DNA of 64,000 nucleotides from the NCBI RefSeq assembly GCF_030408635.1, contig NZ_CP047198.1:2170001-2234000 (forward strand). The letters run 5' to 3'. The DNA is from Corynebacterium coyleae. Its GTDB lineage: Bacteria; Actinomycetota; Actinomycetes; Mycobacteriales; Mycobacteriaceae. How positions within the stretch are numbered: the stretch's first letter is position 1; each line of letters begins with the position of its first letter. The notes beneath the pieces are model-generated. The model searched no databases. It was not told the origin of the DNA and saw nothing but the letters and a program-made list of their open reading frames with translations. Below are positions 55,684 through 62,905 of the stretch, one piece after another. The position numbers and the translations under genes were made by a program.

Positions 55684-57324
55684 TTATGCAGATCCCTTCT
55701 TGGTGAGGTTTTCGAGGCTGAACTGGGCAGCACCACCGAGGTAGGCGCCGCGTGTGTCACGGGTTGCGGGGGCAGGCACACCGTCAATGGGTCTGCCGGT
55801 TGATTGGTCGGTTGGTACATCGGTGCCTGTGGGGCGTGTGGAGGTGTCTTTGCGTACGGCGGCCATCATGTTTTTCACCGCGGTATACGACACAGAACGC
55901 CTGGCGCCGTCAGTGGACACCAAACGCCGGCAGGCTTCTTCGAGGATTGGCTTGTTGGCGTGTTTGCCCATGTTGAGTACGTTGCGGCACGCTTGGTACG
56001 CCTGGGCAGGGATCGCCTTGGCTTCGATGAGCTCGGAGATCACTTGGCGGGTGGCTGGCCCGATTTTGGCAGCTTCGCGCAGGAAGTACTCGCTTGTCCA
56101 CAACCCACGGGTGTCACCCAGGTTCGCCGGTATGTGGTCAGTGTCGGTGACATACACCCCGCGGGCACGCGCGAGTCGGTGGGTGGCCACACGCTGCCCG
56201 GCGTCGAAGACGGCAAGGCTGTCACCGGTGATACGCACATCCACGGTGTGGCCCACCAGTAGGTGGGGTACCGAGTAATGCGCGTTGTGCACTCTGATGT
56301 GGAAATTGGGTGCGACTTTGGCGCGTTTCCATTCGGTGCGCTGCCACGGTGTTGCCGGTAGTGCGGTGAGCACGTCGCGTTCGAACTGATCAAATAATGC
56401 GCGCCTGCTCGTCGCATTGCCGCGAAACGGTTCGGCAGCGTTGATCCCATCGACCAGGGTGGTGATTTTTGTGTTGAGCTCGTCTATCCCGACGCACTGG
56501 TGGCCGTCGAGTGCGTGGATGACGTTTTGGGTGACGATCTTGACTGCGGCTTCGACATTGGCTTTGTCTTTGGGCCGTTTTGCACGAGCCGGCAACGCGG
56601 CGGTGTTGTAGTGCTCCAAAAACTCCTCGTAGGTGGAGTTGACCCGGCGATTCCTGTCCGTAGCACTGATCGCGTTCGAGGCTGTCGAGGCGTTATCTGG
56701 CACGATGACCTCGGCGACCCCGCCGAAGTACTCGAACGCGCGGATATGGGCTGCAAGCCACGCGTCTTGGCGCTCATTAGCGCACGCGCAGGCGAATACC
56801 ATGCCCGAGTACGGCAGCGAGGCGACGAAGATACTGACCTTCGAGCCTTGCCCACCGGTGGGGTCAAACAGTCGCATCTTCGTGCCGGCCCAGTCCACCT
56901 GCATCGTATGGCCTGGGGCATGGGTGATCCTGGCGGTCAGCCCAGTTGTATCAACGTGTTGGGCTACAAGCTGGCGAAACCGCTCGTAGCTGTAATACCG
57001 CTGGCCCAGCCCCGCAGGCTGCGCGGTGTAGCGGCTCCACAGCACCTGCAAAGTCACCTTGTTGCGCCCGATACGCGCCTTGGCGACAGCGTCGAAATCG
57101 ATCGGAACGAAATCGCCCTGAGCATGGCTGCGCCCGTCGACGAACCAGTCCGCTAGCTCATGATCTGCAACCCCACGAAGTTGCTCACGCGTTGTGATGT
57201 TGTGTTCCGCTAGCGCATCGCGTGCTTTTTGCACCGTGGTGTGCGAGCACCGCAGACTCGAACAGATTTGGCGGACAGACCAGCCTTTGAGCACTTGATC
57301 CATTACCGCCCGGTAGTCAGTCAC
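55684..57324 (-). CDS. istA: IstA transposase of the IS21 element
   Basis: 546 residues from a GTG at 57324 that has AGAGGAG upstream. HTH at the N terminus (MDQVLKGWSVRQICSSLRCSHTTVQKA), DDE core with D in HTMQVDWAGTKMRLFD, D in EVIVPDNAST and E in KDKANVEAAVKIV, and a beta-barrel-like C-terminal part (APNFHIRVHNAHYSVPHLLVG). It is intact although its partner istB is broken. Confidence 0.92.
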   Translation of the reverse strand: MTDYRAVMDQVLKGWSVRQICSSLRCSHTTVQKARDALAEHNITTREQLRGVADHELADWFVDGRSHAQGDFVPIDFDAVAKARIGRNKVTLQVLWSRYTAQPAGLGQRYYSYERFRQLVAQHVDTTGLTARITHAPGHTMQVDWAGTKMRLFDPTGGQGSKVSIFVASLPYSGMVFACACANERQDAWLAAHIRAFEYFGGVAEVIVPDNASTASNAISATDRNRRVNSTYEEFLEHYNTAALPARAKRPKDKANVEAAVKIVTQNVIHALDGHQCVGIDELNTKITTLVDGINAAEPFRGNATSRRALFDQFERDVLTALPATPWQRTEWKRAKVAPNFHIRVHNAHYSVPHLLVGHTVDVRITGDSLAVFDAGQRVATHRLARARGVYVTDTDHIPANLGDTRGLWTSEYFLREAAKIGPATRQVISELIEAKAIPAQAYQACRNVLNMGKHANKPILEEACRRLVSTDGARRSVSYTAVKNMMAAVRKDTSTRPTGTDVPTDQSTGRPIDGVPAPATRDTRGAYLGGAAQFSLENLTKKGSA

Positions 57325-57630
57325 AATCAGACTCCTCTGGTAACGCCGCGTGCCCTGAAGTCACGCGGTCACCAGAATCCTCCCCCGGACTGTTACTGGA
57401 TGCTCACCAATGCGTTACTCGATACTCACCACGGTGTTACTAGATACGACCGCGCAACAGGAAGGGGAGATAGAGATAGACATTGACAAAAATGGCAAAG
57501 TTATTGGTATCGAGTTTGTCAATGCTTCCTCGATCCTCCCCCTAGATTTCCTTAAAAATCAAACTGGATCTAATAGCCCGAACTAAAGGGGCGTGTCACG
57601 GGTGAACTAGCCCCCGAAAGTTGGACTGGT

Positions 57631-57757
57631 TTAATTCTCGGTGGTTAGGGCTTCAAGGGTCTGATTCCGACACTGCATTGGGGTTAGTCCCTTGAGTCGT
57701 TGTTGGATGCGTTCGGTGTTGTACCACCCGATGCACTCATCGATCGCCTGGTTGAAC
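57631..57757 (-). pseudogene. 3' remnant of another IS3-family OrfB
   Basis: Minus-strand tail FNQAIDECIGWYNTERIQQRLKGLTPMQCRN...ALTTEN ends at TAA (57633-57631). Sequence 57605-57630 (CCCCCGAAAGTTGGACTGG) looks like the element's terminus. The rest of the element is gone. Confidence 0.8.
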
Positions 57758-57804
57758 TCAGCGCCGTCTGCAGATCCCTGTTAATGCCCGGGTTCGCTAT
57801 GCCC
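57757..57804. pseudogene. 48-bp fragment matching the 5' part of clpB
   Basis: CTCAGCGCCGTCTGCAGATC and what follows match clpB at 52717-52764 with about five differences, in the same orientation. The match stops where the REP half-palindrome begins. It is a scar of an older duplication. Confidence 0.75.
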
Positions 57805-57966
57805 TAGACGATCAGAGGCAGGGAGGCCAGCTCCCCTGAAAGGCTGAAGGGCTTTGGAGAAACGTTTTTCAACGTTTTTACCTCATGGTTTTTGCCCAAC
57901 CCTGCTCCCCGATAGGCAAATAGGTGTTGTGCAAGACAACATGTGCAATTAGCATTATGACTACAG

Positions 57967-58060
57967 CGCCAACCCGAGAAGGATAAAGCTGGGTTCCCGA
58001 ATGGGAGTAGGGCTTCGGCCTGAGAATTCCTTTGCTCCGAGGGTTGGCGTTTTTATTTTC
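57967..58060 (+). ncRNA. Candidate structured RNA with intrinsic terminator, convergent to the DUF3644 gene
   Basis: Plus-strand arms CGCCAACCC (57967-57975) and GGGTTGGCG (58041-58049) close a domain with further pairing (GAG/CTC, AAGGA/TCCTT) and two inner hairpins: TCCC-GAAT-GGGA and GGC-TTCG-GCC. TTTTTATTTT follows on the plus strand only, so the RNA is read left to right, against DUF3644, whose stop is at 58053. A plausible -10 (TTAGCATTATGA region) lies about 15 bp upstream. Confidence 0.5.
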
Positions 58061-59057
58061 CTGCTTTTCTCTTAAGTGCGTCGAGGCACCCTTCTGGGTC
58101 CTTCTGCAGATAACCAACTATAAACTCGACGGCCTGCTGGGAATATGTCCACATTGTCGCATTCTCTCCAGCTGTACTGCGGTCGTAGGCGTACCGTTCG
58201 TCGTCCCGGAGTTGAAAAACTTTGATGAAAAGATCGAAGTCATACTTGTTAAATCTGCGTTTTTCTCCACGGTGATAGATGGTTGTCTTCGACTTTGCGA
58301 GGCGCTTGAGCACCTCGTTAACCGCCAATTTTTTGGTGTATGGATAGTAACTAGCTGCATCGCGGACATCCTTGACAATGGCAATGCCCGCATCAGCATC
58401 GCTATCGATGTAGACATTGAGATCAGCATCCTTCGACTTCTTGACGATGCGGAGGTTCGTCTCATAAATCGCAGCAGCGGCTCCCCCTTCACCTGTACCA
58501 GCCGCGTCTGCTGCAAACTGTCTCATTTTTAGGAGCTTCTCCGCGACGTGTGGTTCATATTTTGCCCGGATTACGTCGGGATCAATAGCACCACGACGCA
58601 CAGCAAGCGTGAGGTGATTTTCCGGAATTAATTCACTTACAGACTCGCCATGCAGCTCGAGCAGTTTGTCTGCATAGTTCATCACTGACTTCTGCAGGAA
58701 TGGACCGATAAAGATCTCGTACTCGTCAGTAATGAAATGCGTATTGATGTTACGGAAACGGATGATCTCAGCCATGTTCACCCGTAATGGATCTTTGTCG
58801 TTCGTAAAAATTTTCTTCAGGCAATCCGCAAGCGCGATTGTCTTCCCCGGCTCATCGGGGTAGTAGATAGCCTCGACTCCTCGTTCTTTAACTAAGTACG
58901 CCTTGAGCATGAGCTCCCAAGCATTACAAAGAAATATCGAGCAGGACTCAGCGTGATATTTCAGAGTCGGGCGGTTGTAAAGCTCCAACGCAAGAATGAA
59001 GGCTTCTTTACTCTTCTCCAAAAGACGCTGGACGATTTCTTCATGCCCCATTTCCAT
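58053..59057 (-). CDS. DUF3644 HEPN-domain protein, putative defence gene
   Basis: 334 residues. The N-terminal 110 residues form the DUF3644 helical domain (EAFILALELYNRPTLKYHAESCSIFLCNAWELMLKAYLVKE) with an R102-N-x-x-x-H107 HEPN motif (IIRFRNINTHFITDEYE). The C-terminal half (about 190-334) is mixed and ends in TMWTYSQQAVEFIVGYLQKDP. There is no strong ribosome site at 59057; the ATG two codons later is an alternative. It is flanked by REP repeats upstream (59095-59230) and a structured RNA candidate at its 3' end. The family often occurs in defence islands; RNA cleavage is inferred from the HEPN motif. Lower GC than neighbours. Confidence 0.78.
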   Translation of the reverse strand: MEMGHEEIVQRLLEKSKEAFILALELYNRPTLKYHAESCSIFLCNAWELMLKAYLVKERGVEAIYYPDEPGKTIALADCLKKIFTNDKDPLRVNMAEIIRFRNINTHFITDEYEIFIGPFLQKSVMNYADKLLELHGESVSELIPENHLTLAVRRGAIDPDVIRAKYEPHVAEKLLKMRQFAADAAGTGEGGAAAAIYETNLRIVKKSKDADLNVYIDSDADAGIAIVKDVRDAASYYPYTKKLAVNEVLKRLAKSKTTIYHRGEKRRFNKYDFDLFIKVFQLRDDERYAYDRSTAGENATMWTYSQQAVEFIVGYLQKDPEGCLDALKRKAGK

Positions 59058-59094
59058 AACGAATCAGTCTAACGATCAACGCGACACCCTTAAT

Positions 59095-59137
59095 GCTGGT
59101 CGTCTAGTTGCGCGGCAATGCGAGCTATACGATCAGC
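59095..59137. repeat. REP-like palindromic repeat (left unit of a pair)
   Basis: GCTGGTCGTCTAGTTGCGC ... GCGAGCTATACGATCAGC, one base off a perfect palindrome. The next 55 bp contain CCCCAGGTGATGTTGGAAAT, as in the pair at 34246-34360. Confidence 0.85.
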
Positions 59138-59192
59138 TTTCGTCGAAAATGTTTCCCCAGGTGATGTTGGAAATGGTGGTCGATAAAAGAAA

Positions 59193-59230
59193 GATCGTCT
59201 AGTTGCGCAAAAACGCAGCTAGACGATCAG
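59193..59230. repeat. REP-like palindromic repeat (right unit of a pair)
   Basis: GATCGTCTAGTTGCGC ... GCAGCTAGACGATCAG, perfect outer arms. Confidence 0.85.
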
Positions 59231-59261
59231 GAGGGGGAGGCCAGAAAAAGAGCCCGTGTAG

Positions 59262-60614
59262 CTACTCCCTTGCCGGGGAGGCGCTGCGGTCGTCGTTACG
59301 CACGGGCACCCACTTGAGCACGTAGGCGAGCACGACCACGCCCACGGCGACGGCGAAGGACACCCAGCCGAAGCCGGTGGTGAAGCCGGCGATGACGGCG
59401 ATCGGTGCGAGGATGGTCATGCCGATCTCGAAGGGGGCGAAGCCGACGTAGGCCACGCCGTACTCGTTGAGGGTGCCGGACTTGAGTTTCGGGTCGACCA
59501 TCTTGAGCAGCGCGATGCCGGTGGCCACGGCGGCGGTGGCCCAGCCCCAGCCGAACAGGCCACGCTCGAGCCAGTTTTCGCCAAAGAAGGTCGGGCCGGC
59601 CCACAGCATCCAGACCACGCAGAACACGGTACCCAGGACGAACATGACAACCAGTGCCTGCCAGTAGCCGGCGAGTGCGGCGGGGACGATAGACGCGATG
59701 CCGAAGGCGATCATGTAGTCGGTGGCAGCGCCGGAGATGGAGTTGATGGTGGAGCCGTCGAGGTAGTTCGGGCGGCCGGCGAGTCGCAAGGCAAGACGGC
59801 CGACCAGACCGACCACGAACGACATGGCGAACAGCGGGATGGACACGTTTGGCCACTGCCCCTTGATCAGCGTGTTCAGCAGGTACGCGATGAGCACGGT
59901 GAACACGATGAAGCCGGCGTGCAGTGCGAGCGGTTCGATGGACGACGGGTTGGTGGTGGCTTTGCCGATGGAGGGGCGTTCTTCCTCGTTGCGGATGTAG
60001 CCGGTGCGCAGGTCGTCGGGAAGATCGCCCGCGAGCTGGGACGCCTTGCCTTTGCGGATGCCCCAGTTGGCCATGATCACGCCGCCGACAATCGCCACGA
60101 GGGTGCCCACGGTGGCGGAGGTGAAGCCGAGAGAGGATGCGCCTTCAACGCCGATCTCCTCAAGCGCGGAGCCGACGGCCGCTGCGGTGCCGAAGCCGCC
60201 GACGAAGCCGACGGGCAGCATCATGCCGAACCACGGCTCGGTGCCGAATACGGGTGCGAAGAGGTAGATGCCAAGCAGGATGAATAGGCCCCATTGCCCC
60301 ATGAACATTGCGGTGGAATAGCCCCACATGTTGCGCGCACCGGTGGCCACGGACCCGCCGAATTGCATCGAGTACGCCATCGACGCGAACACCACCGCGA
60401 TGAGCAGCGTGGTGTACGTGCCCACCTGGTCGGACCAGTTAATCAGGCCGAGGACTTCCGGCCCGAGGATGAGCCCGATAAGGCCCGCGGTGATCGGTGC
60501 AGGCAGCAGCAATGCTTGCAGTACGCGCAGTCGGTTGCGCAGGACGTTGCCGACAATGAGGAGGAGGGAGATCCATCCGATGTCGGTAAGCAGCGTGTAT
60601 GGGGTGAATTCCAT
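59262..60614 (-). CDS. gltS: Sodium/glutamate symporter GltS
   Basis: 450 residues, about twelve hydrophobic segments in two similar halves. The ESS/GltS family marks are visible: LLLPAPITAGLIGLILGPE near the N terminus, GFVGGFGTAAAVGSALEE, and the second-half INSISGAATDYMIAFGIASI and FGWGWATAAVATGIALL. Takes up L-glutamate with Na+. ATG at 60614 has AGGAAGG upstream. Slightly longer than the E. coli protein because of the cytoplasmic loop (RKGKASQLAGDLPDDLRTGYIRNEEER). Confidence 0.93.
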   Translation of the reverse strand: MEFTPYTLLTDIGWISLLLIVGNVLRNRLRVLQALLLPAPITAGLIGLILGPEVLGLINWSDQVGTYTTLLIAVVFASMAYSMQFGGSVATGARNMWGYSTAMFMGQWGLFILLGIYLFAPVFGTEPWFGMMLPVGFVGGFGTAAAVGSALEEIGVEGASSLGFTSATVGTLVAIVGGVIMANWGIRKGKASQLAGDLPDDLRTGYIRNEEERPSIGKATTNPSSIEPLALHAGFIVFTVLIAYLLNTLIKGQWPNVSIPLFAMSFVVGLVGRLALRLAGRPNYLDGSTINSISGAATDYMIAFGIASIVPAALAGYWQALVVMFVLGTVFCVVWMLWAGPTFFGENWLERGLFGWGWATAAVATGIALLKMVDPKLKSGTLNEYGVAYVGFAPFEIGMTILAPIAVIAGFTTGFGWVSFAVAVGVVVLAYVLKWVPVRNDDRSASPARE

Positions 60615-60683
60615 CGCAGCACCTTCCTTTATCCACTTATCGCATATAAAACAGTCTGTACTCTAACCCAGTACGCTGTTTTC

Positions 60684-61748
60684 ATGACTTTTCCGGAGTC
60701 CGTTGAGTTGTTGCGCACCCACGGATCGCGCGTGAGTGAGGTGTGGCGCGCGAGGTTCGTGGAGGCGTATCCACACGCGTCGATGATGCTTGCTCCTGGT
60801 GAGCACATGCCGCAGATGCTTATCGACGCCACCACGTTCCTCCTCAGCCACTCCCCCACCGAAACCACCGACCGCCTGCGCGCGATCGCGCTGGACCTGC
60901 GCCGCACCGGCTTCCCCGCCGAGGAGTACCCCAACGCGATGCAGTTGCTTGGCGACGCCATCCGCACCGTCGCCGAAGAAACCGGCGCCGAAGTCGGCAC
61001 CGGTGCTGGCGGTGGCACCGAGGACCCCACTCCGGCGCTCGTGGCGGCGGGCGAGGTCATGCGCGAGGCGGCGTCCCAGGCTGATCACGCGGGCGTGCCG
61101 GCGGCTTCAGCGGCGCAGGTCACCAGCGTGGAGGAGCGCGACGGGGTGCAGATCGTGCGCCTCGAGGCAGGCACGCGCATCATCTACGCCCCCGGTGAAA
61201 CGCTGCCCGTAATGTCGCCGGAGGCCCCCGGCATGTGGACCGGACTGATCCCGGCGCTGCCGTCGAACCCATTCGGACAAATGGAGTTTCACATCAGCAC
61301 CGGCACCGATCTTGCGGTTGCGCCCGGCGCGTGGTTGACATTGGGCGTGGCGCGCGGGGGTCTGCAGGGGTTCGTCGATAAGCAAGTGCTCTTGGTGGCC
61401 GCGGGGACGGGGTTGGCTGCGGCGAAGGCGCTGGTTTTTCACTGGTTGGAATGCGAGGAGCGCCCCGATGTGCACCTGGTTTCGGATGTGACGTACGACC
61501 GCGCGGCGCTGGACGCGTTGGCTGGCGCGCAGGACTGGCTGGACATGAGTTGGGTGGTGGAGTCGCGGCTGGGTGCGTCGCTGGAGCAGGTGGTGTCGGG
61601 CCCGGGAATGTGGTGGGGCCGCGACGTGATCGTGTGCGCGGACCAGGCACGCGCGGCCGCGATCACCGACGCGTTGGAAGAAGCTGGCGCCGAAGGCGTG
61701 CAGGTCATCGCCCACGACGCGACACCGGAGTGGTTTAGCGCATCGTAG
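60684..61748 (+). CDS. Flavohaemoglobin-like protein without haem and FAD ligands
   Basis: 354 residues with a globin-like first 115 residues, a linker rich in Gly/Ala/Glu, an FNR-like beta-barrel (150-235) and an NAD-binding domain (LLVAAGTGLAAAKALVFHWL). The C-terminal order matches flavohaemoglobins. Aligning TGFPAEEYPNAMQLLGDAI with the family segment after the proximal histidine puts a Leu where the haem-ligand His should be, and the FAD-binding RxYS box is absent (WTGLIPALP). It therefore probably binds neither haem nor FAD in the normal way. GTACTCTAACCCAGTAC lies just upstream of the ATG; no ribosome site is seen, so the mRNA may be leaderless. Overlaps the convergent nitrilase gene by 14 nt. 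Confidence 0.7.
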   Translation: MTFPESVELLRTHGSRVSEVWRARFVEAYPHASMMLAPGEHMPQMLIDATTFLLSHSPTETTDRLRAIALDLRRTGFPAEEYPNAMQLLGDAIRTVAEETGAEVGTGAGGGTEDPTPALVAAGEVMREAASQADHAGVPAASAAQVTSVEERDGVQIVRLEAGTRIIYAPGETLPVMSPEAPGMWTGLIPALPSNPFGQMEFHISTGTDLAVAPGAWLTLGVARGGLQGFVDKQVLLVAAGTGLAAAKALVFHWLECEERPDVHLVSDVTYDRAALDALAGAQDWLDMSWVVESRLGASLEQVVSGPGMWWGRDVIVCADQARAAAITDALEEAGAEGVQVIAHDATPEWFSAS

Positions 61749-62565
61749 TGTCCGCGCGGATCTGGCCGAGCGGGAGGCGTTTGCGCTGCTTGGAGGCCTC
61801 TTCGGGGTCGATGTCCACGACCAACGTTTCGGGTCCGTAGCCGGCTTCGGCGATGCGCACGCCGGAAGGGTCGACCACGGTTGAGTGGCCCGCGCCGGTG
61901 GGACCGGACGGCTCGCCCGCTTTGGTTTCGAAGTCGGGGCGCGACTGGCCGGCGGCCGCGATGAACACCCCGGCGTCGAGGGCGCGCGCGGCGGTTAAGA
62001 TGCGCCACTGCTCCACCTTGCCGGGTCCGTCGGCCCAGCTTGTGGGTACGACAATGACTTGGGCGCCGCGGTCCGCAAAGGCCTGGAACTGCTCGGGGAA
62101 GCGAATGTCGAAGCAGGTGGCCACGCCCACCGTCACGCCGTCGTGTTCGAAGGTGACCAGGCGTTCGCCGGGGCGCACGGTGTCGGACTCGCGGTAGTTG
62201 AACGCGTCGTACGTATGAATCTTGTCGTAGCCCTCATGCAGGCCATTTCCCGTGATCAGGGCGGTGTTGTAGACGCGGTTGATGGTTTTCTCGCCGCGCT
62301 GCACGGTATCGGCGGGCCGGAACATGCCAGCCACGATGGTCACGCCGAGCTCGCCTGCCAGGTCGCGCATGTTGGTGGCAAACGTGCCGTCGAGGTCCTC
62401 CGCCTGTGTGTCCAGTCTGCCCTGCTCAAAGGCCTGACTGGCACCCTCCGGCAGCACAATCAGGCTCGCGCCTTGGGCGGCGGCGTCGCGCACCAGCGGA
62501 GCAAGGTGGGCAAAGTTGTCCATTGTGTCACTGCCTGTGACCGTTTGCACCAACGCGATCTTCAT
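61735..62565 (-). CDS. Carbon-nitrogen hydrolase (nitrilase superfamily)
   Basis: 276 residues. Catalytic triad visible as E40 (LIVLPEGA), K115 (GYDKIHTYDAF) and C151 (VATCFDIRFPE), the amidase-type pattern. Family members hydrolyse amides such as omega-amides, deaminated glutathione or N-carbamoyl compounds; the substrate here is not clear, though the length and motifs resemble the Nit1/Nit2-type branch. ATG at 62565 has no ribosome site and overlaps a DnaA box; a leaderless mRNA is likely. Confidence 0.9.
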   Translation of the reverse strand: MKIALVQTVTGSDTMDNFAHLAPLVRDAAAQGASLIVLPEGASQAFEQGRLDTQAEDLDGTFATNMRDLAGELGVTIVAGMFRPADTVQRGEKTINRVYNTALITGNGLHEGYDKIHTYDAFNYRESDTVRPGERLVTFEHDGVTVGVATCFDIRFPEQFQAFADRGAQVIVVPTSWADGPGKVEQWRILTAARALDAGVFIAAAGQSRPDFETKAGEPSGPTGAGHSTVVDPSGVRIAEAGYGPETLVVDIDPEEASKQRKRLPLGQIRADTTMR

Positions 62566-62604
62566 GTGGATAACTTTAGGTGGAGTTCGGGGCAGTTATC
62601 CACA
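62565..62604. promoter_or_regulatory. Two inverted perfect DnaA boxes
   Basis: TGTGGATAA (62565-62573) and TTATCCACA (62596-62604) both match the 9-mer consensus exactly, point towards each other and are 22 bp apart, in the promoter region between two divergent genes. Confidence 0.7.
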
Positions 62605-62656
62605 GATTTTTCTTCGCCCCTTGTGGTTGTGTGCTGGTGCGCAGAGGATTCGGCCC

Positions 62657-62905
62657 ATGACTCTTGAAATCTCAACACGCACCGCACCCGTCGCCCGCGG
62701 CCTCAGCCGCACGTTCACGCCGTTACCGTTTGCGCAGGTGGGGGTGTCGCGGACGGCGGAAGCGTTGTCGTCGATACGCAATAGCACGCACATGCTTATC
62801 GACGACACCACCGCCCACCTCAACACCCACCTCAATTCCATCGCGCGCTTTGCCCGCGCGGTGGAGGGCGTGGACGCCGACCTGGAAGCGAGGCTTGCGC
62901 CATGA
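62657..62905 (+). CDS. Small helical protein coupled to a DUF1023 hydrolase
   Basis: 82 residues, helical and Ala/Arg/Thr-rich, no signal peptide. ATG at 62657 has AGAGGA about 8 nt upstream; an in-frame extension to 62516 runs through the DnaA boxes and the neighbouring gene's start. Its TGA overlaps the next ATG (ATGA), so the pair is co-translated. The size and position resemble WXG100-type partners found beside DUF1023 genes, but no WXG motif is present. Function unknown. Confidence 0.65.
   Translation: MTLEISTRTAPVARGLSRTFTPLPFAQVGVSRTAEALSSIRNSTHMLIDDTTAHLNTHLNSIARFARAVEGVDADLEARLAP

Larger units (their letters stand above)
53487..57459 (-). mobile_element. IS21-family element, interrupted by an IS3 element
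   Basis: Ends TGTT-N-C/G...TAGTAAC with equal spacing on both sides, and several internal copies of GGTGAGTATCNAGTAACG, as usual for IS21. A perfect 7-bp target duplication GGAAGGG flanks it (53480-53486, 57460-57466). Without the nested IS3 it is about 2643 bp. Genes istA and istB are on the minus strand. Confidence 0.88.
53376..57586 (+). pseudogene. DUF2283 protein gene split by an IS21-family element
   Basis: 5' part 53376-53486 (MNFDYDPEADAAYLDIARSD...) and 3' part 57467-57586 (EIEIDIDKNGKVIGIEFVNA...) join in frame after removing the IS and one target duplication, giving 76 residues with the DUF2283 pattern (YDPEADAAYL ... IDIDKNGKVIGIE ... AS). Such small proteins are often paired with DUF4258 partners as TA-like units. 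Inactivated twice over: by the insertion here and by loss of the partner's N terminus. Confidence 0.85.

Noticed and set aside
57967-58049. TPP riboswitch, because of a CTGAGA block
   Set aside because: The conserved blocks are not in the right order and the CCTGATC and GCGTAGGGA elements are missing; the overall fold is different.
62560-62610. Chromosomal replication origin because of DnaA boxes
   Set aside because: Only two boxes, no AT-rich unwinding region, and no dnaA, dnaN or rpmH nearby.
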